A stretch of 64,000 nucleotides of DNA from Hofstenia miamia (Eukaryota; Xenacoelomorpha; Acoela), in contig SCFE01000013.1 of assembly GCA_004352715.1 (NCBI GenBank), positions 2,457,847-2,521,846 of the forward strand, read 5' to 3'. The position numbers and the translations under genes are program-made. Numbering within the stretch: position 1 is the first letter of the stretch; each line of letters begins with the position of its first letter. The notes under the pieces are model-generated. The model had not been told where the DNA came from. It did not search any database and was given only the letters and a program-made list of their open reading frames with translations. This document shows positions 32,336 to 43,773 of this stretch, in pieces.

Positions 32336-33703
32336 GAGTTAATTATTCTTTAAATTACTATCTCTTGTTAGATGTGGGTAGGGATGTACTGTGTTTAGTT
32401 CTTTTCTTAGATTCAATATAAGATATGTTGTTATTAACTTATATTAACTCCAACTAATCCAATAATATTTAGGTATAACACCATTGCAGTTTCTTTCTGT
32501 GATTTCACTGTGGCCTCCAGCTGACTCCAATCTCCAAATCAATCCACACTCATGTGTCTCTGTTGTTCATCAAGTAGTTCCAAGTCTCAGCTCAATGAAG
32601 TAACTTATGTGTTCCCTATCCTAACTCAGCGCAACCCTCAAGGCTGGATATAACTGACTTAAGCTCAATTTGTAATGTGTAACTTTGTACTACTTCACAA
32701 CCTGGTAATGTCACTAGCTGCTTAATAAATATTACTTCAGCATTTACTGAAAACTATTGGCCTAAATTAATATAGATAAATAAAGTAAATAGTTACTTGC
32801 AGCTTCCTACCTTACATTTAGACAACAATACATGCTCAGTCTATTTATCAGTCTATTTATAGGTCACCTAATTAGTCAAGATAATGTAATATAGATATAA
32901 CCTATGATAGACAATCCAGCCTTTTCTCCAATATCAATTATTTAATACATGCAAACAAATAAATCAGTAGTCAGCTAAACAGATAAAAACTCCTATTCAT
33001 ACACCTAACTTAAATGCAGGTTCATGGCTTGGATCAAGGACTCTCAAATCACTCCTGATGTGTGCCTAAGCCACTACTACTGCATCTACCATTTAGCTTG
33101 ACATGATTTATAAATAATCTAAAAATAAGATTTTTGAAGAATTTACTTCAACGGTTTCCAAATTAATTCTCACTCTATTTATAGTTGAATTCAAAAAGTA
33201 CCTGTTGTTCGAATTTGAATGAATCAATAGTCAGCTAAATGGAGAAAAACTCCTATTGGTACCCCTAACGTAAATGCAGGTTCATGGCTTGGATCAAGGA
33301 CCCTCGAATTGCTCCCAATGTGTGCCCAAGCCACTACTAATGCATCTACTGTTTAGTTTGACATGATTTAATAATAAGCAAACTGAAAAAATCTAAAGAT
33401 AAGATTTTCAAAGAATTTACTTCAACAGTTTCCAAATTAATTTCTGCTCTATTTATAGGTAAATTCAAAAAGTACCTGTCATTCAAAATTTGAATTTCAT
33501 CATCTGCCAAATTGCTAAAAATAATGGAAGCATTATCACCCCCTTTGTTTTGTAAAATTATTCATTAACAAGTACTAATTTGCTATATTGTTTCTTAGTT
33601 GCATTTTACAAACATAATGATGACAAATAAATCTAAATTATTTTTAATCACTAAATAATCACTCTATCTTAATTTTGACTAATCATCCAATCTTCTCTTC
33701 TTA
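32336..33703. repeat. LTR-like repeat R2
   Basis: At about 1.37 kb it matches R1 from GAGTTAATTATTCTT to TTCTCTTCTTA, including its own internal repetition of the GTAAATGCAGGTTCATGG block (about 33010 and 33270). It is more diverged from R1 in its left half than in the centre. Confidence 0.65.
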
Positions 33704-34935
33704 AAACATCAGAGAAGCAAAGTTCCTGAAATATGCAAACACAGTAACTACAGAGAGAAAGAAGCAGTGCTAAAAATGACAAAACAGCTGGAATTTGAAA
33801 ATACAAAATGGGAAGATCAGCATGCAGAATTGATAATACAAAAAGCAGACACTCTAGTACATGGAGAACAAGCTATGCTAAAAATAATGCAATCTGAGGT
33901 GGGCATATAGCATCATCCAAATAAATCATAAGCTGCTAATGTTGATTAAGAAGAATAAGAGAATAAGATTGAAAATGATTATAATTAAAAATATATTGTA
34001 AAAAGTTATTATCAGCTTAGATTAATTTGTACAATACAACCAAGTAAAAACAGTGTAATTGATTATGAATTAGTATTTGTTGATACTAATAATTTTGACT
34101 AAATGAAGTGGGCAAAATCACTTCCATTATTTTTAGCCACCATCTTGGCAGATGAATGATTTAAAATTTAAAATCAGCAGGTACTTTTTCAAGCTACTAT
34201 AAATAGAGTAAGATTGATAAAGAAATTTCTTTGGAATTCTTACATTGTTTCTTTGCTAAGGTTTTAATATTTAATATGACGTCAAGCAAAACAAGTCATG
34301 TTTAGTAGTGGTCTGGATCCATCATGGGAATGATTCAAGGCTCTTTGTGCCAGACCACAAAAGTGTACTTAAGTTAGGTATAGGGGTTTTACTCTCATTT
34401 AGTTGATTACTGATCATTATCTACATGTATTAAACATAACAAGCTCAAAATATGGCTGGTAATTCAAAACCTACGATATATATTTATATTATTTCTAGAT
34501 CCAAATTAATGACAATAATGTGACTGATAATGTGACTGAATATGTATTAATTATTAAATGTAGGTTAGGAAGCTGCTGTATATGAAACTGGTTATTAAAG
34601 CCAATATATTTTGGTAATGGCTACATGTAATATTAATTACACAGCTAGTAACATGTCAGGTTGTAAGAATATGAAACACTTTTACAAATAAAGCAAAACT
34701 GGATGTGGAGATCAGCTTCAGGCAGATGCCCACTATCAATCATTGGAAGAGATACTGCATGTCTTTGTCAACTAAATAGTGATTAGTTATATTTTGTTAA
34801 TTAAAGTTAATGGGCTAAGTGAAAGTTAAAGCAGTGTTGAGTTAGTAAATCCCTACCTGCAAGTACACAGCTAATGTTATAAAGTAACATAGGAGAAACA
34901 TTGACAATGCCTGGTAGAGAATGTTACATGTAGTT
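33700..34935 (-). repeat. Left arm of large inverted repeat (R3)
   Basis: Reverse-complement match to 35694-36874. The outer boundary is CTTAAAACATCAG and the inner boundary is near the GCCTGGTAGAGAATG block at about 34910. The arm also resembles R1 and R2 in reverse orientation, for example the AGTGGGCAAAATCACTTCC stretch near 34105. At its outer end (33711-33910, + strand) it encodes a charged, possibly coiled-coil fragment (REKEAVLKMTKQLEFENTKW) of unknown family. Confidence 0.75.
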
Positions 34936-35693
34936 TGATAGCTGATGTCTCTAATTTGTGTGATCTACTTAATGTGACATAAAAACTTTCATTGCTGTTT
35001 CATTCTTTATTTTTCATTTATTTCAATTTCAATATTATTATTTCAAATATATTTCAATTGTAATTTTGACATAGTCACACCAATTCTATCAGGGTTTATG
35101 AGACATTGATAAAGTCTATCTTAATTTCATTTAGAATAATCTCACTCTGTTGCTCCATCTGTTTGAATTTGTCAGTCAATTGCTCTATTTCACTTCTCAA
35201 GAGTACTTCTGTTTCCTTGACTCTTTTCAGCATCTTAATTATTTCTTGGGGACTTGTCTCAGGGGGTGAGTGTAATGACATCTAGTTCAGTATTAGGGGA
35301 TAAGTTCTCTCCAGAATAGGATGATGAGCATGTAGCTGTGGGGGTTACTGTTATGGTGCTGTTTTCTTTGAGCTGCCTTTTTTCCCTTTAGTCATTCTTT
35401 CATCTGGTTTGTAGTGGTGCCCCTTCTTAGTCACAATTCCAGGATCCTGTTAAAGTGCATTATTCTAGGTGTGGGTAATTCTCTTCATTGACTATCAACT
35501 TCTGGTGTTGTTGTCATGGTGCTTATAATTCCACTTTTACTTGTAGATAATGTCAAAGTGTGTTGGTTGTTCCACTGGATGTTTCCTTGGCTTTAGAAGA
35601 GATTCTTTGTGTTCTGCTAAGAAGCAATGACTTGCCTCTAGTGGATAAAAGAAATCCTTTTCTATTTGCCTGTTCTTTTTGGCTGTCATGGTC
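34936..35693 (-). other. Spacer of the inverted repeat with a short coiled-coil-like frame
   Basis: The 758-bp loop region contains a minus-strand frame at 35096-35281 (61 residues; TSPQEIIKMLKRVKETEVLL, IEQLTDKFKQMEQQSEIILN) with heptad-like leucine/isoleucine spacing. It may be a fragment of a retroelement structural protein. No homologue is recognised. Confidence 0.35.
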
Positions 35694-36874
35694 ACCATGT
35701 AACATCCTCTACCAGGCATTGTCAATGTTTCTTCTGTGTTACTCTATAACATTAGCTGTGTACTTGCAGGTAGGGATTTACTAACTCAACACTGCTTTAG
35801 CTTTCACTTAGTTCCATTAACTTTAATTAACAAAATATAACTAATCACTATTTAGTTGACAAAGACATGCAGTATCTCTTCCAATGATTGATAGTGGGCA
35901 TCTGCCTGAAGCTGATCTCCACATCCAGTTTTGCTTTATTTGTAAAAGTGTTTCATATTCTTGCAACCTGACTTGTTACTAGCTGTGTAATTAATATTAC
36001 ATGTAGCCATTACCAAAATATATTGGCTTTAATAACCAGTTTCATATACAGCAGCTTCCTATCCTACATTTAATAATTAATACATATTCAGTCACATTAC
36101 CAGTCACATTATTGTCATTAATTTGGATCTAGAAATAATATAAATATATATCCTAGGTTTTGAATTACCAGCCATATTTTGAGCTTGTTATGTTTAATAC
36201 ATGTAGATAATGATTGGTAGTCAACTAAATGAGAATAAAACCCCTATGGCTAACTTAAGTGCACTTTTGGGGTATGGCACACAGTCCCTTGAATTGTTCC
36301 CATGATGGATCCCTAGCAAAAAAACAATGTAAGAATTTCTTTATCAGTTGTTTACAAGAATCTTATTCTATTTATAGTAGCTTGAAAAAGTACAGGTTAA
36401 TTTTAAATTTTAAATCATTTGTTTGCCAAGATGGTGGCTAAAAATAATGAAAGTGATTTTGCCCCCTTCATTTAGTCAAAATTATTAGTATCAACAAATA
36501 CTAATTCATAATAAATTACACTGTTTTTACTTGGTTGTATTGTACAAATTAATCTAAACGGATAATAACTTTTTACAATATATTTTTAATTATAATCATT
36601 TTCAATCTTATTCTCTTATTCTTCTTAATCAACATTAGCAGCTTATGATTTATTTGGATGATGCTATATGCCCACCTCAGATTGCATTATTTTTAGCATA
36701 GCTTGTTCTCCATGTACTAGAGTGTCTGCTTTTTGTATTATCAATTCTGCATGCTGATCTTCCCATTTTGTATTTTCAAATTCCAGCTGTTTTGTCATTT
36801 TTAGCACTGCTTCTTTCTCTCTGTAGTTACTGTGTTTGCATATTTCAGGAACTTTGCTTCTCTGATGTTTTAAG
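35694..36874 (+). repeat. Right arm of large inverted repeat (R4)
   Basis: This is the mirror of 33700-34935 and a diverged relative of R1/R2 in direct orientation (for example GGCTAAAAATAATGAAAGTG at about 36433 versus the same block in R1). The outer end carries the 72-residue minus-strand frame 36664-36882 corresponding to the left-arm coding fragment. Confidence 0.75.
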
Positions 36875-37056
36875 ATCAACAAATACTAATTCATAATCAA
36901 TTACACTGTTTTTACTTTGTTGTATTGTACAAATTAATCTAAGCTGATTATAACTTTTTACAATATATTTTTAATCATAATCATTTTCAATCTTATTCTC
37001 TTATTCTTCTTAATCAATGTTATCAGCTTATGATTTATTTGGATGATGCTATACAG
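36491..37056. repeat. Direct repeats flanking the R4 coding fragment
   Basis: About 180 bp beginning ATCAACAAATACTAATTCAT occurs at 36491-36672 and again at 36875-37056. The coding fragment lies between them, inverted relative to the repeat family, so that piece looks like an insertion or gene-conversion scar. Confidence 0.65.
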
Positions 37057-37970
37057 CTTCCAAAAAACTATTGATTGATCAATAGATAAAGGAATCATGT
37101 GCCACAAATACAGCATTAAAAGAGCATTGAAACAATAAAAAATTAAAACAATTCCACTGAGGTCAATTGTTTATCCTACCTATATTGTAAGTATGACCTT
37201 AGTGGTATTTAGAGCAGAAGTGTTGTGAAGCAGGCTAATCACAGACCACATTTTATTTGACTATTCATTCAAAGCTGATACTTCACAAAGAAGGTTTTCA
37301 TGCACTCTGGTACATAACAAAAAATGTTATTGATTTGGTACAGTATGCTGTGGGTTTTGTTGTGACTAATCTGACCAAATTGTCAAAATGTGACCCTATT
37401 ATAATTTTAATGTTTACTGTTTTTCACTATTGACAATTATATAAATTCATTTTAGAGGTGGTGTAGAAAATTATAAATTGTGCACAACTTTACAAACCAA
37501 TACATAACTTTCCAGCAAGGTTGCATATATAATTTCTTTGATAACATATTCATGACACACACTATTTAATTCAGTGAACCAAGTTTCAATATTTGCTTTA
37601 ATATATTTCTATTACTTGAATAGAGCTTGAGCAATAGTGAGAGTAGTAACTATTGTACAAAATCATTATCATAGTAGGACCTGAAGTTTGAATTGGTAAT
37701 TTTCTAAGCCATCCTCACAATAAAGTATTTTAATTTTCTAATTTCAATCATTAAGATAGTTGTATTTTAAAAAATGCAACAAGGGTTTTATGGTGCTTAT
37801 TTTGCACACATATTCATTCTCACAAATTGCTACTCTTACTTTAGTCCTATATAAAGAAGTTCATCATAACATAAATCATGTTGAACAATTTATTTGAATC
37901 CAAGATTAATTCTTTTGCACAGATATTCTTTCTTAATGCAACTGGAAAATGAATTAGTTTTTATATATTT

Positions 37971-38004
<34 letters not shown>

Positions 38005-38333
38005 GATAAATATATGTTGCAATTCAAATAAAATTCTACTCTTTAGGATAATATTTCCAATATAGCATATTGATTGTTGCTTCACTAAATTTTTTTAATT
38101 ATAGAATTGTGCTAAGAGTTATATGAATTTAATAGTAGTTGAAATTATTAATATAGATAACAATATTACGATTAAATTGTTAAATATTGACGAATGATGG
38201 TTTTGTCTATATTTTATCATAACGGCATATTACATTTGGATTTTTTTATTGCAAATTTTAATTTAAAACTCGATTTACAGGCAACAGATCTGGTTTAGTT
38301 TAAATTATATTCTTTAGTAAATTTAATTTTAAT
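37057..38333. other. AT-rich interval upstream of the transporter
   Basis: No gene is recognised. A (TA)n run lies at about 37973-38001. A TTTACAG acceptor-like site at about 38280 could end a 5' UTR intron of the downstream gene, but no donor can be assigned. Confidence 0.4.
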
Positions 38334-39770
38334 ATGTCAAAGGAAGATAAAGGAGGAGTTAAATTGGAGCGTAATGTAGGATTAATTAGTTGCATTGGCT
38401 TAACAATGGGCACCATGATCGGCTCTGGGATTTTCGCATCCCCCAGTGGCGTTCTCATGCATTGTGGATCTGTTGGGATGAGCTTATTGATATGGTTCGT
38501 TTGTGGGTTAATTGCATTGCTTGGTGCTGTCAGCTATGTGGAACTGAGTACCGCTATACCCTTATCAGGAGGAGAACATCAGTATTTATTAAAAGCATAT
38601 GGAAAGGCTGTATCGTTCCTGTTTACATGGACTGCTGTGATTGTGCTAAGGCCATGTACTGTTGCTGCTATCGCTCTTACCTTTGCAAACTATGCAACGA
38701 AAGCATTGACAGGATGTGATGATAGTTTTCTTGCTAAAATTATTGCGTTATGGGTAATATTGTCAATTGCATTTGTCAATGTAATGAGTGTTGATTGGGC
38801 AACAAAGTTGCAAAATTTTTTTACAATTGCGAAGCTTCTTGCCATAGTATTAATTATTTGTCTTGGTATGTATAAAATTTGCATGGGATATACAGATATT
38901 CTTGCAACTGGATTTGAAGATTCAAATTATTCGCCATTTAAGTTGGGATTCAGTTTTTACATGGGACTATGGGCCTATGATAGCTGGAACACAATTGTTT
39001 ATATTACTGAAGAAGTTAAAGAACCAAATAAAACCTTACCGCGAGCTTTAATGATTGGCATTCCTTTAGTAACAATTCTGTATGTATTGACAAATATTTC
39101 TTATTTTTCAATTATAAGTAAGAGCGAGCTACTTGATACGTCTTCTGTTGCGATTTTAATGGCAAGCCGTACTATGCCAACTTGGTTAGCATGGATTATT
39201 CCTTTATCTGTATGCTTTTCAACATTTGGTGCCACCAATGGATGCATGTTTGGTGCAAGTCGCTTAGCATATTCCTCTGCAAGAGAAGGCCATTTGCCAC
39301 CTGTTTTATCATACTGTAATATCAATAGGTTAACGCCATCAACTTCTATTATTTTTCTCGCATGTCTTTCATGTTTATACGTTCTTCCAACAGATTTTGC
39401 TGGTTTGGTTGACTATTTCTCGTTCGCAGCATGGCTTTTTTATGGGCTAACCGTTTCTGCTGTCATTAAGATGAGATTTACTGATAAGAATTTAGATAGG
39501 CCTTTTAAGGTTTTCCTTCCAATACCTATTCTTTTTTGTTGTATCGCATTTTATCTCGTTGTAGCTCCGGTAATTGATAAACCTAGCGTTGAATTTTTGT
39601 TTGCCGGGTTATTTATGTTGAGTGGGCTACTGTATTATTTTCCATTTGTAAAGTACAATGTTGCCGTTCCAAAATGTTTTCAACCAATTATCAAGATACT
39701 GCAACTTGTGTTGAATGTGGCTCCATCTGAATACAACGTTGATGAAGGTGTGGAATTGAAGGAAGCATAA
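38334..39770 (+). CDS. Amino acid transporter light chain, SLC7 (LAT/b0,+AT) type
   Basis: The single-exon frame of 478 residues is the usual length for SLC7A5-A11-type light chains and has about 12 hydrophobic segments. Residues 27-38 read TMIGSGIFASPS, the TM1 GSGIF substrate-binding break of the APC superfamily. GAVSYVELSTAIPLSGGEHQ (64-83) is the conserved segment around the first intracellular loop. Cys128 (ALTGC) sits in the TM3-TM4 external loop where these light chains form a disulphide with a SLC3 heavy chain. YDSWNTIVYITEEVKEPNKT matches the conserved TM6a region. It would exchange neutral or cationic amino acids at the plasma membrane, but the substrate cannot be decided from sequence. 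Lack of introns contrasts with the neighbouring myosin gene. Confidence 0.9.
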   Translation: MSKEDKGGVKLERNVGLISCIGLTMGTMIGSGIFASPSGVLMHCGSVGMSLLIWFVCGLIALLGAVSYVELSTAIPLSGGEHQYLLKAYGKAVSFLFTWTAVIVLRPCTVAAIALTFANYATKALTGCDDSFLAKIIALWVILSIAFVNVMSVDWATKLQNFFTIAKLLAIVLIICLGMYKICMGYTDILATGFEDSNYSPFKLGFSFYMGLWAYDSWNTIVYITEEVKEPNKTLPRALMIGIPLVTILYVLTNISYFSIISKSELLDTSSVAILMASRTMPTWLAWIIPLSVCFSTFGATNGCMFGASRLAYSSAREGHLPPVLSYCNINRLTPSTSIIFLACLSCLYVLPTDFAGLVDYFSFAAWLFYGLTVSAVIKMRFTDKNLDRPFKVFLPIPILFCCIAFYLVVAPVIDKPSVEFLFAGLFMLSGLLYYFPFVKYNVAVPKCFQPIIKILQLVLNVAPSEYNVDEGVELKEA

Positions 39771-40889
39771 AGAAATATTTATTGAATTGGTTATTATCGA
39801 ATGCGAAAATAATTAATTGTTTTCTTCCATTAATATAGCTTTTGTTAGCTTGCATGCACTATTCGTAATAACTTAATTAATAGCCGCCTTTTTAAACTTA
39901 AGACGAACCTTGTTTACTGGAGAATGTCTGAAAAATGACATCGTTCAAATTTTCGATATTTAATTCATAGGCATGCCTATCAATGTGAACTAACGTTAAA
40001 TAATGCATATTTTAGCTTAAATACACGTATGTATTTTAACCATGTTGTTAATTTTCAAATAATTTGTTAGTTCAATTTCACTGACTAATTCTATCATTAA
40101 TTGCCATTCGGTACCTGATGTATGGAACATCTAATTTACTATTTCGGCTGCCTTAAGCTCTAACGTCTAAGGGATGGAGGTTACTGGTAATAACCTTCTT
40201 AAAAACTATCTCAGACAAGTGTTTTATAGCTCTTTTAGTAAGCTAGTTTAAAAAATACCAAGATCACATTTTGAAAAATATTTGACAATGACCTTAAGTA
40301 CAGTTAGGTAGCACAAGTACGATTGAATCGATACATAATGGATAGCACACATACCCTTCTAGACCCCTTTTACTCATTTTTTAAAAGTTCAATCTAGAAA
40401 AAATTCATTAGTCACTGAAATTCCACCTCCACTTTTTTCGAAAAAATATTTTGGATCACTCTTAATGAATTTTGTAGATTGTGGAAAATTCGAGTAATAC
40501 GATTATGAATTGTTTTCTTTGCTTTAAGATTATTCATAAATGATATGCTTATCACAAAAATTGATGAAAAAGATAGATTTTGTAGAATCCAAAGCGATTA
40601 ACCGTGATATATTAAAATTGAATTTATGTAAATTCTACAAATCTGAAGAAACAAAATATAAATTTTTAAAAACTAGTGATTCTGCTCTATGTGAATATGC
40701 ACATTATTTTGCAGTGGTTGCGAAAAATCGAATTTAGCCGCAACCCTCAAGCAGATTTATCTTTATTAATTTTTCAAAAATATCTATTTTCAATAATGCA
40801 GTGCTGATGTGTATCCTGATCTAGATATATTCTTAACTTTTCAATTAAATCACCAATGCTGATTTCATCGAACTCTTCCAGTCTTACCT
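39771..40889. other. AT-rich intergenic DNA
   Basis: No gene is supported. A 65-residue frame at 40540-40737 has no recognisable motif. Confidence 0.4.
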
Positions 40890-41835
40890 GTCCAATCGTA
40901 GTCAGTGTGTCAAAACAACTCGTTTATTTCTTCTGTTTTTGTCTCTAGTGAGTGGTGCTCCTCAAGCTTCTGTATTTGCTGTTCTCTGCTTCCTTCAATC
41001 AATAACCTCCCTCAATCTGTCCTCAACTCATCCTGTCTACTTTACGTCGATGACACTGCAATTTTCAACTTCGTAGTTCTTTTGCCTCCAATATTACCTC
41101 TGATCTTGAGCTTTTGGCTACTTGGTTTTCCGTTAACCATCTTGATTTTAACCCAATCAAATCATCTGGTATTTCCTTTTCTGTATCTCCCTTTCTGATC
41201 TGTCTCGCTCTGTGAACTTTTCTCCTCATCATATTCATCTTGGAGTTCAACTTACTGCAAAATTAAGTTTGTCTGGTCATGTGTCCTTGCGCCTCCGCAA
41301 AGCTAATTCCTGACTCTTTGCCCTATTCCCCAATGTTCCCTTTAGGTCCACGACTGCTGTGAAACTCTCTTTGTTCAAATTCTCTCTGTTGGTGGCCTTC
41401 TCGTTCCTTTTTCCACTCTATAGAACGCTTCCAGGAGCATGCTTTCAAATGAATCTCTCCCTTCTCAAATTCTCCACCCTCCCGCTGTCACTCTATTTCC
41501 ATGCATGTGATCTCCTTCTGTTCAATCGCTTACTCACTCGCAAATTGGACCTTGATCATCTAATTCCCGTTATACTCGCTCTGATGGTCCCAAGAAACAG
41601 CGCACCCTTCACTCGTTTTTCAATCGTGCTTGATTTCTTTTACCCACCACCGAGTTTCAAGAAATCTTTAATGTCTTTCCTCTTTGCTGATCTTACTCTT
41701 CCATCTTCTCCTACTTTATCTTATGTGACTGTCCTCGCATCTGTAAAACTTGACTTGTTTTATATTTTTGTAGTGTTTGCCTTCAGCGTCTAAATAGAGT
41801 CATTCATTGTTATTGTTATTATTATTATTATTATA
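40890..41835 (+). pseudogene. Non-LTR retrotransposon fragment with YVDD box and 3' (ATT)n tail
   Basis: At about 40955-41085, frame-shifted coding reads SGAPQASVF and then NNLPQSVLNSSCLLYVDDTA, the reverse transcriptase catalytic YxDD region. The downstream frame at 41359-41793 has the composition of a LINE C-terminus, and another frame at about 41570-41620 reads YTRSDGPKKQRT. A TTATTATTATT-type array at 41810-41835 follows and probably marks the 3' end. There are multiple frameshifts. Confidence 0.65.
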
Positions 41836-43608
41836 TTGTTCTTAATGTGTAAATTCTCGTAACTTCAAAATAGCAGTCGTCTTTCAATCCAAAAATAGAT
41901 TCGCGCAATTTCTCTCTTGTAAGTTTTAGCGTCTAGTAGTGGAGAACCCCTATCGTTTTGGTGTTTTGCTTAATACCTTTAACAAAATTTCTGTTTTATT
42001 TGCTGTATGCTCTATGAAAGCCAGTTCTCAAATATCGGAATTACTGATTAGCTGTATTATTCTTCTTTTCTTTACTAATTTTAAACTATATTATGCAATT
42101 AATCGCATTTTCGAGAGTATAACCGTTGTAAATTTTATTTTTTTTGACCTTTCAGTGCTAATTTTTACGTTTATAAAACAATTTTTTTGTTAATGAGTTA
42201 ATTTAGTCTTTATAACTGAATTTGTCTGGCCGTGCTAGAATTTTAGCGTTTACGAATTCCATGATGTGCCGTTTCATTTCACTTACTACAATTATTACAT
42301 TTCTTGACGTGCTTTAAGGCTTTGTAATATTATGCCTCATCAACAGCATTGCAAACGTTAGAAATATATCCCTTAAAGTAGATGTTGATAGAAGCTGTTT
42401 ACAATATCATATAATATTCGTTTAAGCAAATATTTGTTTTGTTAGTTTCTCGCATATCCTTGTTGCGAACGAAACAACATTTGATTGTTAGACATATTTT
42501 GTATTTCAATACAGGTTTGCTTTTAACTAACAGTAGTAAGTATCTTGTCTGATTAATTTTTGAATGAACTATTTTTGTATATCAATTCGATAGGGACTGC
42601 ACTTTTAAGGCATGGGGTATGTTTACATTTAAAATACGATTATTGTAAATCTACTGGAAAACGTTTCTGCAGGTTTTCTACAATTATTTTAATTTTAGAC
42701 TTTAACTGTTATAAAATATTGTTACTTTTATTTAATTTATTTGCAAGCGAAATATTTAGCTTCCAAACAATATTAGATTAATAATTTGAGTACTATTTCG
42801 ATTTATCTATTTACTTCAATGTAAGGTTATGTTGCCATACTCCCCCACCCATGAATTTGCACGTGTTTTGGGAACAGTTATTTTGGATAATTCTAAATTG
42901 AACTGGTATTTTGTAGTCTAGGTAATTGGTTTTCACGAAAATTTGGTGAAAGTTTTGATGCCATTGAGGTATTTCTAAATTTAATAATTTTGATAGCAAT
43001 CAAATTTGCCTATACAAATTGTTCATTGATCAATGTATTTAAATATGTACTTTTGTAAAAATGCCTTTGAAGTTTCGTGTAAAGATTTTTATACTAATAT
43101 GATTTGTTAAATTTTGAAAATAATTTTTTAAAACAACTATTTTAGTAGTTTTTGTTCGTGCGTTAATTTAGCAGAACATAACCATTAAAACATGCCATTT
43201 TATATTCAAAGTCTTTGTCATGTTATGACGTCTATAGTAATGTTACTCAATAGTTTTCCACCCACTCCCCCGAGCCGTTTCTTTAACAGAATCGTTTCCG
43301 CTTATGACTCATATGTAGTCGATTATGTCTGAGGAATTTCAAATTTCTCACGTTTATTGTTAATGAGTGTGTTCTTCCTTGAATTTAATCCAATATGTGT
43401 GATTCAATAAGTTACACGAAAAGCCAATTTCGCTGTGAACATGTAGTTTCAGTGACTCACGTTTTGAGTCACGTATATTATTTGCCAATAAATGTCTGTG
43501 TGAGCTTGGTTTGCGCTTTAACTGTAGTTATCATACAAAGTGTATCATGCAATAGTATTGAGATAAAAATTCATCAATACTGTATATAGTTTATAATTGG
43601 TGTTTCAG
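41836..43608. other. Region upstream of the myosin coding start
   Basis: No coding sequence is supported. A promoter and a 5' UTR exon of the myosin gene could lie here because the first coding exon begins at an acceptor-like TTTCAG. I cannot place a transcription start. Confidence 0.4.
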
Positions 43609-43773
43609 AATGGAAGATTCTGCTTTGCAAGTTTTGCGGGCTGCGGAACATTCCCATTCTAAAATTGTTGACACTGCCGACTTATCTGATTGGGCTTCTA
43701 AGCGATTGATATGGGTGCCTAGTGAGAAAAATGGATTTGAAACAGGCAGTATTAAAGAAGATTTACAGGACAA
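43609..43773 (+). CDS. MYH9/10: Myosin exon 1: start codon and SH3-like domain
   Basis: The ATG at 43610 is preceded by an acceptor-like TGTTTCAG and a single A. The exon encodes 54 codons plus 2 nt ([20 protein letters not shown]). The donor is GTATGT at 43774, phase 2. Confidence 0.88.

Noticed and set aside
34936-35693. Possible host coiled-coil gene in the inverted-repeat spacer
   Set aside because: The frame is only 61 residues, lies inside a repeat cluster and has no splice partners, so a mobile-element fragment is more likely.
38390-38719. 109-residue frame within the transporter, and minus-strand frames at 38690-38884 and 39101-39325
   Set aside because: They overlap the SLC7 coding sequence in other frames. 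Only the 478-residue frame has family motifs.
40540-40737. 65-residue frame between the transporter and a LINE fragment
   Set aside because: No recognisable domain, no strong start context, and of a size expected by chance.
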